Below the pieces are notes generated by a model. The model was not told the DNA's origin and made no database searches. It saw nothing but the letters and a program-made list of their open reading frames with translations. A stretch of 37,790 bases of DNA from a candidate division GN15 bacterium (GTDB lineage Bacteria > Zixibacteria > MSB-5A5 > GN15 > FEB-12): assembly GCA_003105265.1 (NCBI GenBank), contig PQAP01000006.1:1-37790 (forward strand), read 5' to 3'. Positions 33,810-37,790 of this stretch are shown here, one piece after another. The position numbers were made by a program, and so were the translations under genes. Each line of letters begins with the position of its first letter. Positions within the stretch are counted from its first letter, which is position 1.

Positions 33810-34456
33810 TCCATATTGAAAAACTGGGAGTATATCTGTCGCGTCCGGTTGCGTTCATCGTGGTCGTCATCTATCTTCTCCAGTCGGCGTTACTGGTCTA
33901 TCTGGTCAACGAGAAATTCGACCTCGAAAAGCAGGTGAATTTTCAGCAGAAGCGAATCGCGGAACTTGAGGAAAAGCTTCAGCTGTACAAGGTGATCGAG
34001 GATTTCCAGATCGGGTTCACGCAGGAAGAGACCGGCCAGCTAACGAGCGTCATATACGAAGAGAGCAAGAAATATCATTACGACCCGCTGTTTCTCGTGG
34101 CTGTGATTGTCACCGAATCATCGTTCAAGAAGCATGAAGTGTCCGACAGCGGGGCGGTCGGGCTGATGCAGTTGCGATCGCTGGCGGGTTCGTCGGTGGC
34201 GGATGTCGCCGGCGTGCCGTGGAAAGGCAAGCAGACGCTCATGCAGCCGGAGGCGAATATCAAGCTCGGCTGCGCGTACCTGTTCGGTCAGATACTGAAG
34301 TTCAAAGACGTCAAGAAAGCGCTGGTGGCGTATAACGTGGGAGAGACGAAACTCCGCGGGCTCATGAAGGAAAATAAGCCAATGCCCCGTGCCTATCTCA
34401 ACAAGATTGCGGAGTTGTACAAGAGCTTGAAGGAGACCTATACGCTTGACTCGTAA
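33806..34456 (+). CDS. Membrane-anchored lytic transglycosylase (SLT domain)
   Basis: The 216-residue protein has one N-terminal membrane helix (about 15-34), a coiled-coil stretch (about 36-64) and an SLT lysozyme-like domain. The catalytic Glu is E104 in VIVTESSFKKHEVS. SGAVGLMQL, the ANIKLGCAYL block and ALVAYNVGE match the remaining SLT motifs. It would cleave peptidoglycan glycan strands on the periplasmic side while tethered to the inner membrane. It overlaps rimO by 4 bases (ATGA) and the next gene by 11. Confidence 0.9.
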   Translation: MIHIEKLGVYLSRPVAFIVVVIYLLQSALLVYLVNEKFDLEKQVNFQQKRIAELEEKLQLYKVIEDFQIGFTQEETGQLTSVIYEESKKYHYDPLFLVAVIVTESSFKKHEVSDSGAVGLMQLRSLAGSSVADVAGVPWKGKQTLMQPEANIKLGCAYLFGQILKFKDVKKALVAYNVGETKLRGLMKENKPMPRAYLNKIAELYKSLKETYTLDS

Positions 34457-35381
34457 ACAATTGGGATTGACCGTACTTATCGTGGCGCTCGGTTCGCTGG
34501 CGCTGGTTGCCGGATGCGGCGGCAGCAAGACCAAAGCGGTTCTTTCAGCGCAGGAGGGCTTTCGTGTCGGCAAAGATCGCTATGATCACAAGAAGTACCT
34601 TCGTGCGATCGAGGCATTTCAACAGGTGATCTACAATAATCCGGGCGATCCGATTGTCGATACGGCCCAGTACTATCTGGCGCTCTCATACTTCGGTGAG
34701 AAGGATTATGCGCTCGCGTCGGTTGAGTTTAATCGCCTCGTACTGAACTATCCGGGCTCGGTATATGCCGCCCAGTCACAATTCATGCGGGCGGTGTGCA
34801 CGTTCGAAAATACACCAAGGAATTCCGGGCTTGATCAATCGGAACTGGGGGAGGCGATCAGCCAGCTCGAGGATTTTATTGTCGAGCATCCCGAATCCGA
34901 ACTGGTCCCCGACGCAAACAAATACCTGCTGCGCGCACGTAACCGCGAGGCCAGGCGCTTCTATCAGGCGGCAGTCGTCTACACAAGGATTGGCGCACCG
35001 GCGGCAGCCAAGATCTACTATCAAAAGGTGGTCGATGACTATACCGGTAGCGAATACGCGCCGATGGCGACTTTCGGCATAGCGGAAGAGGATATGAAAC
35101 TCAAGGCCTACGACGAAGCCCGCCGCCGGTTTGAGAATTTTGTGACGGTCTATCCCGATCACCGGCTGGCGCCGAAGGCAAAGAAGCGGGCTGCCGACGC
35201 GGCCTTTGATGCCGCGAAGCTGGCGATGAAGAAGGCGGATTATGCAGGAGCCAGCGGCAAGTTTGAAACGTTCAAAAAGGACTTCCCGAACGACAGCCGG
35301 GTGAAGAAAGCAGATCAGTACCTGCAGGAGATTGCCGGCAAAACAACGTCGGCAGCACCCAAAGCCGATGCCAATTCCTGA
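34446..35381 (+). CDS. BamD-like outer-membrane assembly lipoprotein
   Basis: The 311-residue lipoprotein has a lipobox LVAGC with acylated C24. Several tetratricopeptide-like repeats follow (for example YDHKKYLRAIEAFQQVIYNNPGDP, then ASVEFNRLVLNYPGS, and later ARRRFENFVTVYPDH). This is the layout of BamD/YfiO, which helps BamA fold outer-membrane proteins. It is longer than E. coli BamD, and the repeat-rich end could also fit other TPR lipoproteins such as YbgF/CpoB, so the name is provisional. The start is TTG at 34446, chosen because AAGGAG lies 10 bases upstream and the signal peptide starts there. It overlaps both neighbours. Confidence 0.85.
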   Translation: MTRKQLGLTVLIVALGSLALVAGCGGSKTKAVLSAQEGFRVGKDRYDHKKYLRAIEAFQQVIYNNPGDPIVDTAQYYLALSYFGEKDYALASVEFNRLVLNYPGSVYAAQSQFMRAVCTFENTPRNSGLDQSELGEAISQLEDFIVEHPESELVPDANKYLLRARNREARRFYQAAVVYTRIGAPAAAKIYYQKVVDDYTGSEYAPMATFGIAEEDMKLKAYDEARRRFENFVTVYPDHRLAPKAKKRAADAAFDAAKLAMKKADYAGASGKFETFKKDFPNDSRVKKADQYLQEIAGKTTSAAPKADANS

Positions 35382-35976
35382 TAACGGCGAGAAGTGGGGG
35401 ATTTTCGGCGGGGCTTTCGATCCCGTGCACAACGGCCATCTGACACTGGCCCGGGAGATTCGGCTCAACGCGCATCTTGACGGCATTCTGTTTGTGCCGT
35501 CCTTTGTTCCTCCACGCAAGGTTCAGGGATGTGTGGCGTCGTTTCAGCACAGATTCGCGATGCTGGGGCTGGCAACGGCGGATGACAAGCGCTTCGGCGT
35601 GACCGATATTGAGTCCGAGCGTGACGAGCCGGGGTACACCCTGCACACTGTTCGCGCCCTCAAAAAGAGATTCCCGGGCACGGCCCTTTCATTCATTATT
35701 GGGGCGGACCTGTTGACGGAAATTGAGACCTGGTTTGAGGCAATGGAGATAATTAAGGAAGTCCCGATTATTGCCGGGACGAGACCGGGCGCGGCCTTGA
35801 AAACGCCGGCCGGTCTTCCCTCGGGTGCTGTCTCGCTGGTGCCGACCTCGCCGGTCGATTTGGCCTCACACGATATCAGAGCGCGAATAGCCGCCGGGAT
35901 CACGCTACAGGAACTGTCACGTATGATGCCGCCGGTGGTTGCGCAATACATTCTGGATGAGGGGCTGTACCGGTGA
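35368..35976 (+). CDS. nadD: Nicotinate-nucleotide adenylyltransferase
   Basis: NadD transfers AMP from ATP to nicotinate mononucleotide in NAD synthesis. The 202-residue protein carries the nucleotidyltransferase motif GGAFDPVHNGHL (14-25) with both catalytic His residues. VPSFVPPRK, FIIGADLLTEIETW and DEPGYTLHTV are family blocks at the substrate site. The usual C-terminal ISSTxIR motif reads LASHDIR, so the Thr is replaced by His. The ATG at 35368 overlaps the BamD-like gene by 14 bases; the family N-terminus begins right after it. The stop overlaps polA by 3 bases. Confidence 0.93.
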   Translation: MPIPDNGEKWGIFGGAFDPVHNGHLTLAREIRLNAHLDGILFVPSFVPPRKVQGCVASFQHRFAMLGLATADDKRFGVTDIESERDEPGYTLHTVRALKKRFPGTALSFIIGADLLTEIETWFEAMEIIKEVPIIAGTRPGAALKTPAGLPSGAVSLVPTSPVDLASHDIRARIAAGITLQELSRMMPPVVAQYILDEGLYR

Positions 35977-37790
35977 GTAAGTCGGGCAACTGCATCTTCC
36001 TGATAGACGGCTCGGCGCTGGTGTACCGGTCCTATTTTGCCTTCATTCGCAACCCGCTGATCAATTCCAAAGGGGAGAATACATCCGCGACGTATGGCGT
36101 AATTAACGCGCTTCTGCGGCTCATCAAGGAAGAAGAACCGGACTATCTGGCGATCGTGTTCGATACCAAGGCGCCGACATTCCGGCACGAAAAGTATGAG
36201 GAATACAAATCGACGCGGGCAAAAATGCCTGACGAACTGGTGGAGCAATTGCCGCGCGTACGGGAAGCCGTGGACGCGCTCAATATCGCCCGATTCGAGA
36301 TGGAGGGGTACGAGGCCGACGACATTATCGGAACGATGGCAAAGCGGGCCGCGGCCGACGGCTACGATGTCTGGTGTGTGACCGGCGATAAAGACTATTT
36401 CCAACTGGTTACGGACAGAATTCACGTCTACATCCCCAGAAAGAGCACGGAGGCGCCGGAGCGTCTGGGGCGGGAAGAGGTCAAGGCAAAGTTCGGGGTC
36501 TACCCGGAGTTAGTTATAGACAAGCTCTCGCTCATGGGGGACAGCTCGGACAACGTACCCGGCGTGCCGGGAGTGGGACCGGTGGCTTCCGACAAGCTGC
36601 TGGCGGAGTTTGGCTCACTTGACGAGATTCTCGCGCACACGGATCGCATCAAGGCGAAGGGTGTGCGGGAGAAGATTGAAGCGAACCGGGAACTGGCTCT
36701 TCTCTCGCGCGAACTTGTCACTCTGCATACCGATGTGCCCCTGGAATTCGATTTGACCAAGCTCAAGCGCCGGCCGGTCAATTACGAGGCGGCAAGAAAG
36801 CTGTTTCTCGAATTGGAGTTCAGGACGCTGCTCTCTCAGCTGGCAGAAGGGAAAGCGGAGCCGGCTCAGACGGAACTCATGCCGCAAGGCAGCCGGGAGT
36901 ACCGTTACACCACGGTCAATTCGATCGTGCAGCTGCAAGAACTGGTCAGGGAGTGGGGCACGCTCAAGGAAATCGCTGTCGATACTGAGACTACTTCGCT
37001 TAATCCGCTGGAAGCAAAATTGGTCGGAGTCTCCATCAGCACCGGGGCAGGGGTCGGCTATTACCTTCCCTTCGGGCACTCTTCGGACGGCACACAGAAT
37101 CTGCCTTGGGGTGAGAGTTTGAAATTGCTGAAGCGGGTCATGGAAGATGCGTCGGTACAGAAAGCCGGTCAGAATATCAAGTACGATTATCAGGTGTTGC
37201 GTAACCTCGGCATAGAGGTGAATCCGATATCGTTCGACACGATGGTGGCATCGTATGTGATCGACCCCTCGAGCCGGCAGCACTCGCTTGATTACATGGC
37301 GCTGAAGTATTTCGACCACCGCATGCAGCCGATCACCGATTTGATAGGCAGCGGCAGGAATCAGCGCACGTTCGACACGGTGTCGGTGAAGGACGCCACC
37401 TACTATTCGTGCGAGGACGCCGACTACACGTACCGTCTTCGCGGGGTTCTGGCCCCCAAGCTCGATGAGTACGGGCTGAACAGTCTCTACTATGATATCG
37501 AATTGCCGCTCATCAAGGTCCTGGCCTCCATGGAGCGGGAAGGGGTGCGAATTGATGTGCCGTTTCTGTCTCAGCTTTCGGACCAGATGCAGGAGAGGTC
37601 CGACCAATTGACGGAAAAGATCTACAAGATCGCCGGCACGGAGTTTAACATCAATTCGACTCAACAGTTGTCCCATATTCTGTTCGAAAAGCTCCGCCTG
37701 CCGACCAAGGGGAAGACGGCCAAGAAGACGGGTTTTTCCACCGATGTCTCGGTGCTTGAAGAATTGTCCAAAGTACATGAATTCCCGCGC
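35973..37790 (+). CDS. polA: DNA polymerase I (N-terminal 606 residues)
   Basis: PolA fills gaps and removes primers in replication and repair. The frame opens at GTG 35973, overlapping the nadD stop, and runs off the window end without a stop. Residues 1-290 form the 5'-3' nuclease (IFLIDGSALVYRSYFAF, VTGDKDYFQLV, GDSSDNVPGVPGVG with the helix-hairpin region). The 3'-5' exonuclease domain starts near 325. DTETTS supplies D337 and E339, NIKYD and FDTMVASY follow, and YYSCEDADYT has the ExoIII Tyr and Asp, so proofreading looks intact. The polymerase domain begins around 500 (YYDIELPLIKVLASMEREGVRID). The catalytic palm lies outside the window. Confidence 0.96.
   Translation, partial: MSKSGNCIFLIDGSALVYRSYFAFIRNPLINSKGENTSATYGVINALLRLIKEEEPDYLAIVFDTKAPTFRHEKYEEYKSTRAKMPDELVEQLPRVREAVDALNIARFEMEGYEADDIIGTMAKRAAADGYDVWCVTGDKDYFQLVTDRIHVYIPRKSTEAPERLGREEVKAKFGVYPELVIDKLSLMGDSSDNVPGVPGVGPVASDKLLAEFGSLDEILAHTDRIKAKGVREKIEANRELALLSRELVTLHTDVPLEFDLTKLKRRPVNYEAARKLFLELEFRTLLSQLAEGKAEPAQTELMPQGSREYRYTTVNSIVQLQELVREWGTLKEIAVDTETTSLNPLEAKLVGVSISTGAGVGYYLPFGHSSDGTQNLPWGESLKLLKRVMEDASVQKAGQNIKYDYQVLRNLGIEVNPISFDTMVASYVIDPSSRQHSLDYMALKYFDHRMQPITDLIGSGRNQRTFDTVSVKDATYYSCEDADYTYRLRGVLAPKLDEYGLNSLYYDIELPLIKVLASMEREGVRIDVPFLSQLSDQMQERSDQLTEKIYKIAGTEFNINSTQQLSHILFEKLRLPTKGKTAKKTGFSTDVSVLEELSKVHEFPR

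Noticed and set aside
36615-37778. A long open frame on the minus strand opposite polA (387 codons).
   Set aside because: It lies wholly antisense to a confidently identified polA, has no recognisable motif, and is expected from the GC-rich codon pattern of the real gene.

Overview
This is a moderately GC-rich bacterial chromosome segment, densely packed with housekeeping genes. It has no insertion sequences, phage genes or CRISPR arrays that I can see. The owner is a diderm (Gram-negative type) bacterium: it carries LptD, a LolA-like carrier, a BamD-like lipoprotein and a WlbA-type sugar-nucleotide dehydrogenase used for LPS sugars. The gene mix would fit an uncultured lineage of the FCB group such as Zixibacteria, but that placement is inference and a phylogeny of HisS, ArgS, FtsK or PolA would be needed.

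Layout. Bases 1-2221 hold the start of an exported PepC-like cysteine peptidase (minus strand), a GNAT-like acetyltransferase (plus) and a lone WlbA-like dehydrogenase (minus). Bases 2349-8816 run on the plus strand: hisS, a NapH/CcoG-like membrane ferredoxin behind an FNR-type site, a methyltransferase, an unknown exported/membrane protein, a ROK sugar kinase and a small membrane protein. A tRNA-Phe(GAA) gene follows at 8877, convergent with a small IscU/NifU-like protein on the minus strand. An aminotransferase with a 16-codon leader ORF and a DapF-like protein in which both catalytic cysteines are serine come next, then argS.

Bases 13763-19038 form a compact shikimate operon, aroF-aroA-aroE-aroK-aroB-aroQ. 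It encodes every step from DAHP to EPSP; only chorismate synthase (aroC) is missing. A MATE transporter follows. Bases 20457-29460 are a chain of touching genes: histone-deacetylase-like amidohydrolase, FAH-family hydrolase, M1 metallopeptidase, membrane protein, AlaX-type tRNA editing protein and LptD. FtsK stands behind its own promoter region. Bases 31868-37790 hold lolA-like, rimO, a lytic transglycosylase, bamD-like, nadD and polA (cut by the window end), nearly all overlapping.

Regulatory reading gave the least expected pattern. Several genes that begin transcription units have a -10-like hexamer ending 5-8 bases before the start codon and no Shine-Dalgarno, suggesting leaderless mRNAs. 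At the NapH-like gene an FNR-type palindrome is centred exactly 41.5 bases upstream of the start codon, which independently fits a leaderless start. The other notable observations are the Ser/Ser DapF homologue, the ligand-altered IscU-like protein, and the leader ORF that overlaps the aminotransferase start. I found no wholly new multi-gene system.
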